From positions 1 through 9,620 of the forward strand of contig DHWR01000011.1 of the NCBI GenBank assembly GCA_002413265.1: a stretch of DNA of 9,620 bases, given 5' to 3'. Below the pieces are notes generated by a model. The model was not told where the DNA came from. It made no database searches and saw only the letters and a list, made by a program, of their open reading frames with translations. Below are positions 1 to 5,974 of the stretch, in pieces; within the stretch, counting starts at the first letter, position 1, and each line of letters begins with the position of its first letter. The translations under genes and the position numbers were made by a program. The DNA comes from Chloroflexi bacterium UBA5177 (GTDB lineage Bacteria > Chloroflexota > UBA5177).

Positions 1-224
1 GGCGTGTTGTGCTCAGCTACCACCACTGGTTTTTGCGGCTCTGGCACGGAGGTGGGCACCTCGACAGGTGCCACCGTTGGCTGCCCGACGGCGACGGGGC
101 TGGTTGGCTCGGTAACGGCCGGCTGCGTCGCGGCTGGAACCGGCGCCGTGTCATCTGCTCGAGCGAGTGATGCGCCCGATGCCCATAACAGCGCTATGGC
201 CAGAATGGCGCATCGCAACTTCAC
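1..224 (-). CDS. Secreted proline-rich protein, N-terminal part only (runs off left edge)
   Basis: The minus strand reads open from a GTG at 224-222 to the window edge, giving 74 residues with no stop. It begins MKLRCAILAIALLWASGASL followed by ARADD: a short basic n-region, a hydrophobic core at residues 5-20 and an Ala-x-Ala cleavage site before Asp-Asp, which is a classic Sec signal peptide. Residues 27-70 are rich in Pro, Val, Thr and Ala and look like an extended linker, so any folded domain lies outside the window. GTG is the only usable start: an in-frame TGA lies upstream with no ATG between. GGGAG at 240-236 lies 11 nt upstream, a rather long spacing. The gene is divergent from the exported protein starting at 460. 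The open plus-strand frame over the same bases looks like its antisense. The function cannot be inferred. Confidence 0.75.
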   Translation of the reverse strand, partial: MKLRCAILAIALLWASGASLARADDTAPVPAATQPAVTEPTSPVAVGQPTVAPVEVPTSVPEPQKPVVVAEHNT

Positions 225-260
225 AGCAGACGGGACTCCCGACCAGAAATGACAAGAGTG

Positions 261-269
261 AGTATATCA
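261..269 (-). promoter_or_regulatory. Candidate extended -10 promoter for the leftward secreted-protein gene
   Basis: On the minus strand this reads TGATATACT, which is an extended -10 (TGn followed by TATACT, 5 of 6 to TATAAT). Transcription would begin about 30 nt before the GTG at 224. No good -35 sits at 16-18 bp; the nearest TTG-containing hexamer is about 20 bp away. This is consensus matching only. Confidence 0.33.
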
Positions 270-347
270 GCGCTACATGAAGACGGCCACAATCCAGTCA
301 TATATAAGGGTTCGCGCGCGTGTGATGCGGGTGTGAATCGCACGTGA

Positions 348-386
348 AGGTTCGGTAAACCTATCTTCAGCTTCCAGTTGTTGGAA
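348..386. promoter_or_regulatory. Two short inverted repeats in the divergent intergenic region
   Basis: Two perfect 5-bp inverted repeats with 5-nt centres lie side by side. AGGTT-cggta-AACCT is at 348-362 and TTCCA-gttgt-TGGAA is at 372-386, with centres 24 bp apart. They lie between the two divergent genes and about 75-110 bp before the ATG at 460, where an operator or leader hairpin could act. The arm sequences differ, so they are not two copies of one site. The rest of 225-459 holds a short alternating purine-pyrimidine tract (cgcgcgcgtgtg, near 313-324) and nothing else I can identify. Confidence 0.28.
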
Positions 387-395
387 CTTCATAAT
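366..395 (+). promoter_or_regulatory. Weak candidate promoter for the rightward secreted-protein genes
   Basis: CATAAT at 390-395 matches the -10 consensus at 5 of 6 positions, with a poor -35 (TTCAGC, 366-371) 18 bp upstream. The inverted repeat TTCCA-N5-TGGAA falls between the two hexamers, a placement some regulators use. The poor -35 makes this tentative. Confidence 0.2.
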
Positions 396-459
396 CAATG
401 TAAGCTGAGCAGGTAGCTCCGACCTCCCCACCACCTGAACTCCGGGAGCGCAACCTGGT

Positions 460-1128
460 ATGGCAGCGACACCTCCGCGCCGGCCGTCCGTCGCGCCTTG
501 GGCCCTTGTGTTCCTGTGCTTGTTGGTCTTGGTCTCGCTTTCCGAAGGTATCGGGCGCTTGCCGAGAAGCTATGCAGCAGGGGCGACGCCACCGATTCCT
601 CCAACCTTCGTTCCTACACCAATCGGCAGCCCGCCCTCGCCTCCCACGCTCACTCCGAGCCCTGTAGCTACCTCGCCTACCCCGGTAGGCAGCGGCACTC
701 CGTCGGCACTGCCGACGAGCACGACGTTGTCAGATGCCTTTGACTTTTCAATGGATGCGGCCCGTGTGGCTCGACCGGGCAATCCCGGAAATTTTGCAGG
801 GCTGGCGGCGGTAAAGCCGAACACAACCGTGTGGCTAATGATGTATTACACGGTGAATGCCCTGGCCCGCAACGCGACACGGATAACGACGTATCAAGTC
901 ACGTATCAAGGCAAAGTGGTGTTCAAGGTTTCATACAAAACGTCGATAAAGAAGACCGAGATCGGTCGCTTCAGCCGGTACCAGCTATTCACGATCCCAC
1001 GAGCGCTTCCGTACGGTAAATACGTTTTCAAGGCCTCACTTGCGATCAGTGATATAGCAAAGTCGAAAGGCTGGCATTTCGCCGTGGGTAAGAAGGAGGT
1101 ACTGGCTAAGACATCCGGCCGGCCCTGA
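460..1128 (+). CDS. Exported protein with Thr/Pro linker and shared beta-rich C-terminal domain
   Basis: I do not recognise a named family for this 222-residue protein. Residues 1-11 are basic and residues 12-27 are hydrophobic (ALVFLCLLVLVSL), followed by a possible signal peptidase site near SYA-A (37-40). It is therefore secreted or membrane-anchored. Residues 41-92 form a linker rich in Pro, Thr and Ser. Residues 94-212 form a compact domain with alternating hydrophobic residues, probably a beta-sandwich, with the motifs DAARV, TTYQV, GKVVFKV, RYQLFTIP, LPYGKYVF and a late Trp (W205) before FAV. The same domain closes the large protein encoded just downstream, so the pair are paralogues or parts of one surface system. 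This copy of the domain contains no Cys. ATG 460 is preceded by GGGAG at 444-448 (11-nt spacing). A shadow frame on the opposite strand was dismissed. The product as an exported protein is well supported, but its role is unknown. Confidence 0.85.
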   Translation: MAATPPRRPSVAPWALVFLCLLVLVSLSEGIGRLPRSYAAGATPPIPPTFVPTPIGSPPSPPTLTPSPVATSPTPVGSGTPSALPTSTTLSDAFDFSMDAARVARPGNPGNFAGLAAVKPNTTVWLMMYYTVNALARNATRITTYQVTYQGKVVFKVSYKTSIKKTEIGRFSRYQLFTIPRALPYGKYVFKASLAISDIAKSKGWHFAVGKKEVLAKTSGRP

Positions 1129-1225
1129 GAGGGGGTCGCGTGCGGTTCCATGCTCAACGTAGAGGCGAGCCTCGCAAAGCCTGAATTCTCTGAACGCCAG
1201 ATGAAGCCGGGCTAAACGGTCGTTC

Positions 1226-3904
1226 ATGCTACGGTTGCGTGGAATTCATATTGGATGTAAGCTAATCACCGACCCCCCTTTGCAGAAGACCCCATCTCCC
1301 GCTCGGAGAGGATCACTGGGTCTTAACAATTCGCTTATTTCAAGATGCGCCATCCCGGTGGCGCTCATCATTTTGTTCGCGGTAGGGTCTCTGCTCTCTG
1401 GGCAGTCTTCCGCTGCGGCTGCTCGCTACTCTCAAGCAGCCGCGGACTCCGCGAGCGGTGCGGGCGTGGGCGTCAACTTTCATCGTGAGGCTCGTCAAGC
1501 GGCGCCAGCGCCGCTACCGTCTAGGTCGTGCGTGCCGGCACCAGGAACGACCACGGCGGCCACAGCTTCGGACTGCGTCGTGAGCCTTTCCCCGGACGAG
1601 GCATTCAATCAGCTGGGGACGGCTCACACGGTCACTTTCCTCTGTGGCAGTTCGGCGAGCAGCCTCACCGGGCCGGTTGCCGCCCCGTACCCCACCACGG
1701 GATGCTTCAACGTGTCGGCTTCGGTCGTTGACGAAACGGCTGGAAATACCACGACTTTCACGTCAGTGATTTGTGGTGGCCGGCCTACAAATCTCTCCGA
1801 GACCGCAAACTGCAGCACCGTCTATAACCCGATTTGTGCTGCCGGTAATTTTCCGTCTTCCCCTGGTAGCCAATGTGCCCCATGCCCATCTTCCTTCACC
1901 TTCACGGGGACTCAATGCATAACGCCGGTCATTGCCGGTGTGTGTCCTCCAGGGACAACAGAGTTTCCGGGGGGCGGGCTGCCTCCCATTTACTGTTTTA
2001 CGGCTACCTTGTCTTCGTCTGCAACGAACCAGAACGAAGTTCTTTTAACGCTCGATTCGGGAGCTCCTCACGCCTTCCTCGTCGACGTCACGGGCTATGT
2101 GGGCACCGAGCCGAGTGGAGCATGCCCGGTCGGCACCACACTTGTGCCGGCAGTGACGTTCAACCGACCGGGAGGCCTACCTCCCATCAGTGGGCCGGCA
2201 TGTCATTTCGATCTCCGCGCGGAGAAGAAGTATGTCGAGGGCACGCATCTTGAGATTGTGCCCCTCGGGCCATGCGGCGGTGGGGTAGAGAACACACAAG
2301 TCGGTATTGCGGTCGGTACCCCCTGCTTCTTCACGGTGAAGGCAACTGGCACGGTGATATTGAAGACAGGCGTCCAGTGCGATAACGGCACTGAACCGAC
2401 AACCGGAACCGACGCTACGTCGGCTGGTTTTCCTGTCGGATCGACGTACGAATGCCTTGACGGCGTGCTGAGCGTTGTCGACATACCCATGGCCGGCGTG
2501 CTCATCAACTTGCAAGTAACCAACGGAATCTTCAACCCCTCGTGCATTCCTCCATTCCGTCTGGCGACTCCCACCGCCACGGCTCAGCCCACGGACACTC
2601 CTTTGGGCGGGCCCTTTCCGACCGACACGCCAACTGACACCCCGACTCCTTCGCCGACCCCGACCGGCCCAACGGACACGCCGACGCCAATAACGCGATC
2701 CCCGTTGATTCCCGCCGCGTGCGGCCCGCCCGGGACCACCAGTACGACTGCGATAACCAACAACGAGGGCACAGTCGGCCATCTGGGTGGCACGATCGAG
2801 TACAACGCGGTGGCGATGCCGCAGTCACCGGTCGTTCCAGGCTTTGAAACTATTACCGGTCGCTTCTTCGAGGATCTCTTCCCTGTCCCAGGCGTCCACA
2901 TGTTTTCGACCCTCCATTATCCAGGTGTCAACGGTTTTTGCGACTCAGGCGTGACTGATGGAACGGGTACGGCCACCTGCACGACCTACGATGCGAGCGC
3001 TCAGCCGGGAGTTCCGGTCAACGTAAATGTCGACTTCATGTACAACTGTGGGGATTTCCCAACTACGACATCGTTCCTTCCGGTCGGTCCGCTGACTCCG
3101 ACAGCCACTCCAGTCCCCGGAGCGACACCCGTGCCATTTCAGATGGAAGCCGCTCCGAACGGGATCTGCGTGGTCCGTCTTGGCTTTGGAGATCTCATTG
3201 TTTCGGCCTCCTTTACCTCCGCGCTGAACACTCAGCCGTCGCTATCGACCGGTCCCGTGGTGCTCGGAGGGTTCACTCTCCCCACGCCAGCCCCTACCGA
3301 AACACCTACAAGCGGGCCAACCTCACCGCCTGGCCCGACGGCCACGAACACTCTTGTAGCCAGCGAGACTCCGACGATCACATCCACGTCCGCCCCCACG
3401 GAAACGCCAACAGAAACGCCGATTCCCACCGCTACCAAGACCGCGACGCCAACCCCGCCGCCCGCGCCTCTTCAGTTCCGACTCGATGCGGCTAAGGTCA
3501 CTACTCATGTGCCCAAGGATGGATGCAAGACGACCGGTCTAGATGCAGTCATGCACGGCCAGACCGTCTGTCTGGAAATTTTCTACACCATCAGCAGCAT
3601 GCCAGGGCCGGTTACGCGCTCTACGACATATGAAGTAAGAAACATGGCAGGGCGCGTAGTCTTTCGCGTTCAATACGCCCATGAGACGCAAGACGTGCCG
3701 CCGTCGTTCCCGTTCAAGTACGCGCGCTATCAGGAGTACACGGTTCCGAACAGCTTGCCGTTTGGTGTATACGAGTTCCGAGGCACTTTAACCCTCGGCG
3801 GTCGTTCTCAGACTCGTCAGTGGCGTGTCGCGGTCGTACGGACTACGCTGTACACGGCAGCTTTCAGCTATCTCGGGCTCAGGTCGGACAGCATATTTCC
3901 GTAA
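1226..3904 (+). CDS. Large Cys-rich exported multidomain protein sharing the C-terminal domain of its neighbour
   Basis: This is an 892-residue protein of no recognised family. A hydrophobic export segment lies at residues 42-58 (AIPVALIILFAVGSLLSG) behind a long 40-residue N-terminus. The ATG at 1226 has no clear ribosome site, so the start may be wrong. Residues 100-440 form a Cys-rich ectodomain (19 Cys) with a recurrent Cys-Pro-Gly-Thr-Thr motif and a GTAHTVTF stretch like those of bacterial Ig-like repeats. Thr/Pro linkers occupy about 447-492, 623-638 and 686-748. Residues 495-615 look Ig-like (GTGTATCTTYDA then PGVPVNVNVDF). Residues 749-872 align with the C-terminal domain of the 222-aa protein, with a Cys pair (C767, C782) that the other copy lacks. 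The mature part has 26 Cys, which fits disulfide bonding outside the cytoplasm. No LPxTG sorting signal or C-terminal membrane helix is seen. It lies 97 bp after the preceding gene on the same strand and is possibly co-transcribed. Adhesion or envelope structure is a guess. Confidence 0.85.
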   Translation: MLRLRGIHIGCKLITDPPLQKTPSPARRGSLGLNNSLISRCAIPVALIILFAVGSLLSGQSSAAAARYSQAAADSASGAGVGVNFHREARQAAPAPLPSRSCVPAPGTTTAATASDCVVSLSPDEAFNQLGTAHTVTFLCGSSASSLTGPVAAPYPTTGCFNVSASVVDETAGNTTTFTSVICGGRPTNLSETANCSTVYNPICAAGNFPSSPGSQCAPCPSSFTFTGTQCITPVIAGVCPPGTTEFPGGGLPPIYCFTATLSSSATNQNEVLLTLDSGAPHAFLVDVTGYVGTEPSGACPVGTTLVPAVTFNRPGGLPPISGPACHFDLRAEKKYVEGTHLEIVPLGPCGGGVENTQVGIAVGTPCFFTVKATGTVILKTGVQCDNGTEPTTGTDATSAGFPVGSTYECLDGVLSVVDIPMAGVLINLQVTNGIFNPSCIPPFRLATPTATAQPTDTPLGGPFPTDTPTDTPTPSPTPTGPTDTPTPITRSPLIPAACGPPGTTSTTAITNNEGTVGHLGGTIEYNAVAMPQSPVVPGFETITGRFFEDLFPVPGVHMFSTLHYPGVNGFCDSGVTDGTGTATCTTYDASAQPGVPVNVNVDFMYNCGDFPTTTSFLPVGPLTPTATPVPGATPVPFQMEAAPNGICVVRLGFGDLIVSASFTSALNTQPSLSTGPVVLGGFTLPTPAPTETPTSGPTSPPGPTATNTLVASETPTITSTSAPTETPTETPIPTATKTATPTPPPAPLQFRLDAAKVTTHVPKDGCKTTGLDAVMHGQTVCLEIFYTISSMPGPVTRSTTYEVRNMAGRVVFRVQYAHETQDVPPSFPFKYARYQEYTVPNSLPFGVYEFRGTLTLGGRSQTRQWRVAVVRTTLYTAAFSYLGLRSDSIFP
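2564..2701 (+). repeat. Low-complexity Thr-Pro linker-coding repeat
   Basis: This stretch encodes residues 447-492 of the large exported protein as degenerate repeats of Thr-Pro, Asp-Thr-Pro and Pro-Thr units. The DNA repeats loosely (gacacgcc, ccgacc). Such linkers usually separate folded extracellular domains. The reverse strand gives a long Gly-Val-Ser-Val frame, which is an artefact of the repeat. Confidence 0.8.
3281..3469 (+). repeat. Second, longer Thr-Pro linker-coding repeat
   Basis: This encodes residues 686-748 of the large exported protein, with repeated Thr-Glu-Thr-Pro, Thr-Ala-Thr and Pro-Thr units. It directly precedes the shared C-terminal domain, as does the linker at residues 41-92 of the 222-aa protein. 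The export-linker-domain order is therefore conserved between the two. Confidence 0.8.
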
Positions 3905-3922
3905 CCGCGTCTAGAGGCGGTT
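3903..3922. terminator. Near-perfect palindrome at the convergent junction, possible bidirectional terminator
   Basis: AACCGC (3903-3908) pairs with GCGGTT (3917-3922). The 8-nt centre gTCTAGAg is itself palindromic except for one G-G mismatch on each side. Most of the TAA of the rightward gene (3902-3904) lies in the left arm, and the TAG of the leftward gene (3913-3911) lies in the centre. No T-run follows on either strand, so intrinsic termination is uncertain; it may instead block read-through or protect 3' ends. Confidence 0.4.
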
Positions 3923-4585
3923 CCCCGGATCCAGGTAGCTGACGGCCTCCACACGATTGCGGGCCTGAAGCTTTCGAAGCACGTTCTGAACATGCTTCTT
4001 CACGGTCGATTCAGAGATGTACAGCTGCTCGGCGATCTCACGGTCCCTTGATCCACGGGCGATGAGGCGTAGAATCTCTTCCTCGCGTTCGGTCAAGTTG
4101 GTGGGCGCCTTGCGTGGCTGTTCCGCTCCGCCTCGCTGAATGTATTTCACGAGCCGGGCTGCCAGGAATTTGGAAAGCGTCGATTCGCCCTGCACCGTCG
4201 ACCGAACCGAGCGCGTCACCTCTTCCGGGTCCACGTCCTTCGAGAGGAAACCAACGGCCCCAGCCTTGAGCGACTCGAACAGGTTATCGTCGGTGTCCGA
4301 GACGCTCAGCATGACGATGCGTACGTCCGGCAGCACCTCGATAATGGCGCGTGTCGCCTGGACGCCACTCATCTTCGGCATGTTAACGTCCATCAGTATG
4401 ATCTCGGGTCGGACGCTGGTCGCGCGACTCACGGCTTCCTCGCCGTTACTCGCCTCGGCGACGACCTCCATGTCCGGTTGCTCATCGATGATCTGCTTCA
4501 CGCCACGGCGCCAAAAGACATGATCGTCAACCAACATTACGCGGATTGGCGCTTCCGGGTCCGAGCTCTGACCTTCGGTCTCCAT
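3911..4585 (-). CDS. NarL/FixJ (LuxR-type) two-component response regulator
   Basis: This is a 224-residue DNA-binding response regulator. The receiver domain spans about residues 14-130, with the acidic pocket D20-D21 (VMLVDDH), phospho-acceptor D66 (ILMDVNMP), switch Ser S94 and invariant K116 (LSKD). All key positions are intact, so phosphorylation by a histidine kinase is expected. A LuxR/GerE helix-turn-helix follows at 164-216 (LTEREEEILRLIARG, then STVKKHVQNVLRKL, with the recognition helix in the latter). The length is normal for the family. No histidine kinase gene lies in the window, so it is an orphan here, and its partner and target genes are unknown. It follows the tRNA-Thr gene on the same strand (46 nt from the CCA end) and converges on the large exported-protein gene. 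ATG 4585 has only a weak ribosome site, but no alternative start lies close upstream in frame. Confidence 0.93.
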   Translation of the reverse strand: METEGQSSDPEAPIRVMLVDDHVFWRRGVKQIIDEQPDMEVVAEASNGEEAVSRATSVRPEIILMDVNMPKMSGVQATRAIIEVLPDVRIVMLSVSDTDDNLFESLKAGAVGFLSKDVDPEEVTRSVRSTVQGESTLSKFLAARLVKYIQRGGAEQPRKAPTNLTEREEEILRLIARGSRDREIAEQLYISESTVKKHVQNVLRKLQARNRVEAVSYLDPGNRL

Positions 4586-4631
4586 GTCTAGCCGTGCACC
4601 ATCTCTACACCTCTGAAGCTTCGGTCGTATT

Positions 4632-4706
4632 TGGAGCCGACGACCGGATTTGAACCGGTAACCGCCTGTTTACAAAACAGGTGCTCTGCCGTTGAGCTAC
4701 GTCGGC
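4632..4706 (-). tRNA. tRNA-Thr (anticodon UGU), CCA encoded
   Basis: The minus strand folds into a complete cloverleaf. The acceptor stem is GCCGACG/CGTCGGC, the D arm is GCTC-aacggca-GAGC, the anticodon arm is CCTGT-TTTGTAA-ACAGG, the variable loop has 5 nt, and the T arm is ACCGG-TTCAAAT-CCGGT. The body is 72 nt with discriminator U, and the CCA at 4634-4632 is encoded. Loop positions 34-36 read TGT, so it decodes ACA (Thr). All stems pair perfectly. Confidence 0.97.
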
Positions 4707-4719
4707 GAGATTTCCAGGT

Positions 4720-4748
4720 ATTCTAGCGCAAGTCTTGACGAGTGTCTC
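4720..4748 (-). promoter_or_regulatory. Candidate promoter for tRNA-Thr
   Basis: On the minus strand GAGACA (4748-4743, 4 of 6 to TTGACA) is followed after exactly 17 bp by TAGAAT (4725-4720, 5 of 6 to TATAAT). The expected start lies a few bases before the tRNA 5' end at 4706. The site lies wholly in the rlmB-tRNA gap, so the tRNA need not depend on read-through from the operon. Confidence 0.5.
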
Positions 4749-4760
4749 CAGGCGTCGACC

Positions 4761-5501
4761 CTACTCTCCCCTTTGCCGCACAGCTTCAAAGAGTGCAACA
4801 CCGGCCGCCACAGACGCATTTAGACTTGATACCGAGCCTCTCATGGGTATCCTCGCCAGAATGTCGCAGTGGTCGCGCGTGAGCCGTCGAAGTCCCGATT
4901 CTTCGCCTCCCACCACGACGCACAACGGTACTGACAAGTCCACATTGAATAAGGACCGGTCCGCGTGCCCATCTAATCCGACGACCCAAATGTTCCGCCG
5001 GCGGATCTCCTCGAGTGACCGAGCCAGGTTTGTGACCTGCGCCATCTTTACGTGATGCATGGCGCCCGCTGAGGCTTTGGCGACGCCCCCACTCACAGTA
5101 GCCGCGTGACGAGCTGGAAAGACGACACCGTGAGCACCGGCGGCGTCGGCGCTTCGAAGCACTGCTCCAAGATTGTGTGGATCCTGAACTCGATCCAGGG
5201 CAACTAGCAGAGCCACCGTGTCATTCGGGATTTGGTCAAGAACATCCGCCACCTCGGTGAATAGCGCGAGTCGTACGCTTGCGGCCACGCCCTGCGATAC
5301 TGCTCCTGGTGCGATTCGTTCTATGGCGCTCGAGTCGACCCGCTGTATCGGAATTCCCGCGCGAGTCGCCTCTTTTTCGATACTGTGGATGGACTGACCT
5401 GCACCAACATTCCGGGCAATGAGTACGGAGTGGGCTGTCTTAGCCAGGATGGCCTCCAGGACAGGCTGTCGTCCCCATATCCAGTGCTCAGGGCCACTCA
5501 C
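4761..5501 (-). CDS. rlmB: 23S rRNA (guanosine-2'-O)-methyltransferase, TrmH/SpoU family
   Basis: This is a 246-residue SPOUT-class methyltransferase that, by family, methylates the ribose of G2251 (E. coli numbering) in the ribosomal P-loop of 23S rRNA using SAM. The N-terminal substrate-binding domain (about 5-80) starts IWGRQPVLEAIL, as in RlmB. The knotted catalytic domain shows motif 1 at 102-121 (LDRVQDPHNLGAVLRSADAA, with N110), motif 2 at 196-204 (VVVGGEESG) and motif 3 at 218-242 (IPMRGSVSSLNASVAAGVAL). The usual His-Gln-Gly before the linker is Ser-Gln-Gly here (69-71). It starts with GTG inside a GTGA overlap with the ispF stop, so its translation is probably coupled. Exact site specificity within the TrmH family (RlmB rather than another SpoU enzyme) is inferred from length and N-terminal domain. 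Confidence 0.9.
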   Translation of the reverse strand: MSGPEHWIWGRQPVLEAILAKTAHSVLIARNVGAGQSIHSIEKEATRAGIPIQRVDSSAIERIAPGAVSQGVAASVRLALFTEVADVLDQIPNDTVALLVALDRVQDPHNLGAVLRSADAAGAHGVVFPARHAATVSGGVAKASAGAMHHVKMAQVTNLARSLEEIRRRNIWVVGLDGHADRSLFNVDLSVPLCVVVGGEESGLRRLTRDHCDILARIPMRGSVSSLNASVAAGVALFEAVRQRGE

Positions 5502-5974
5502 TCAGATTCTTTCAACAGCACGATGGCCTGGGCGCTGATTGCCTCCTGACGCCCCTCCGGGCCCATCCCCTCGTTAGTCGTCGCCTTGATGTTGATCTGC
5601 GCGGGGCTGATTCCGAGCACCCGACCAATGGCTTCCCGCATTCGCTCCGCGTGGGGTTGAAGATGCGGAAGTTCCGCCACGACCGTCGCGTCGACGTTCA
5701 GCACCCGATAACCAGAGGAATGAACCAAGCTCCGCGCTTTCTCCAGTAACTCAAGACTCGAAACATCCCGAAACTGCTCGTCCGTGGGAGGGAAATGCAG
5801 GCCAATGTCTCCGAGGCCGGCTGCACCCAGCATTGCGTCGATCATGGCGTGCAGAATGACGTCCGCGTCTGAATGACCATCTAGACCGTGTGAATGTTCG
5901 ATGGTTACGCCGCCAAGGATGAGTGCACGTCCCGGCGTCAACCGGTGAATGTCGTAGCCGATACCCGCCCTCAC
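5498..5974 (-). CDS. ispF: 2-C-methyl-D-erythritol 2,4-cyclodiphosphate synthase (MEP pathway)
   Basis: IspF cyclises CDP-ME 2-phosphate to MEcPP with release of CMP, the fifth step of the MEP route to isoprenoids, as a cytosolic homotrimer. The 158 residues are full length. Metal ligands are D8 and H10 (GIGYDIHR) and H42, followed through the family by HSDADVILHA (34-43), GDIGLHFPPTD (55-65) and the C-terminal IKATTNEGMGPEGRQEAISA (129-148), which holds T132, T133 and E135 of the substrate pocket. It starts with a GTG that shares a GTGA with the ispD stop, and its own stop overlaps the rlmB start in the same way. No strong ribosome site precedes the GTG. It lies next to ispD, the enzyme two steps earlier in the pathway; the intervening kinase IspE is not in the window. 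Confidence 0.97.
   Translation of the reverse strand: MRAGIGYDIHRLTPGRALILGGVTIEHSHGLDGHSDADVILHAMIDAMLGAAGLGDIGLHFPPTDEQFRDVSSLELLEKARSLVHSSGYRVLNVDATVVAELPHLQPHAERMREAIGRVLGISPAQINIKATTNEGMGPEGRQEAISAQAIVLLKESE

Noticed and set aside
30..44. Tat-type twin-arginine export for the large protein (Arg-Arg near residues 27-28)
   Set aside because: The surrounding residues (ARRGSLGL) do not match the SRRxFLK consensus, and the hydrophobic segment starts well downstream; a Sec signal is more likely. The coordinates given are residues of that protein.
4..252. Plus-strand open frame with Gly/Thr/Val/Ala-rich product
   Set aside because: It is antisense to the minus-strand secreted-protein start, which has a textbook signal peptide; the plus frame has no recognisable protein features.
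1162..1173. GAGGC-ga-GCCTC inverted repeat between the two exported-protein genes
   Set aside because: The 2-nt loop leaves only a 4-bp stem with a tetraloop and no T-run; too weak to call a terminator.
2177..3508. Several minus-strand frames with Gly-Val-Ser-Val or Arg-rich repeats
   Set aside because: They are the complement of the Thr-Pro linker codons and other parts of the large exported protein. Repetitive composition keeps them open; no start signal or domain supports them.
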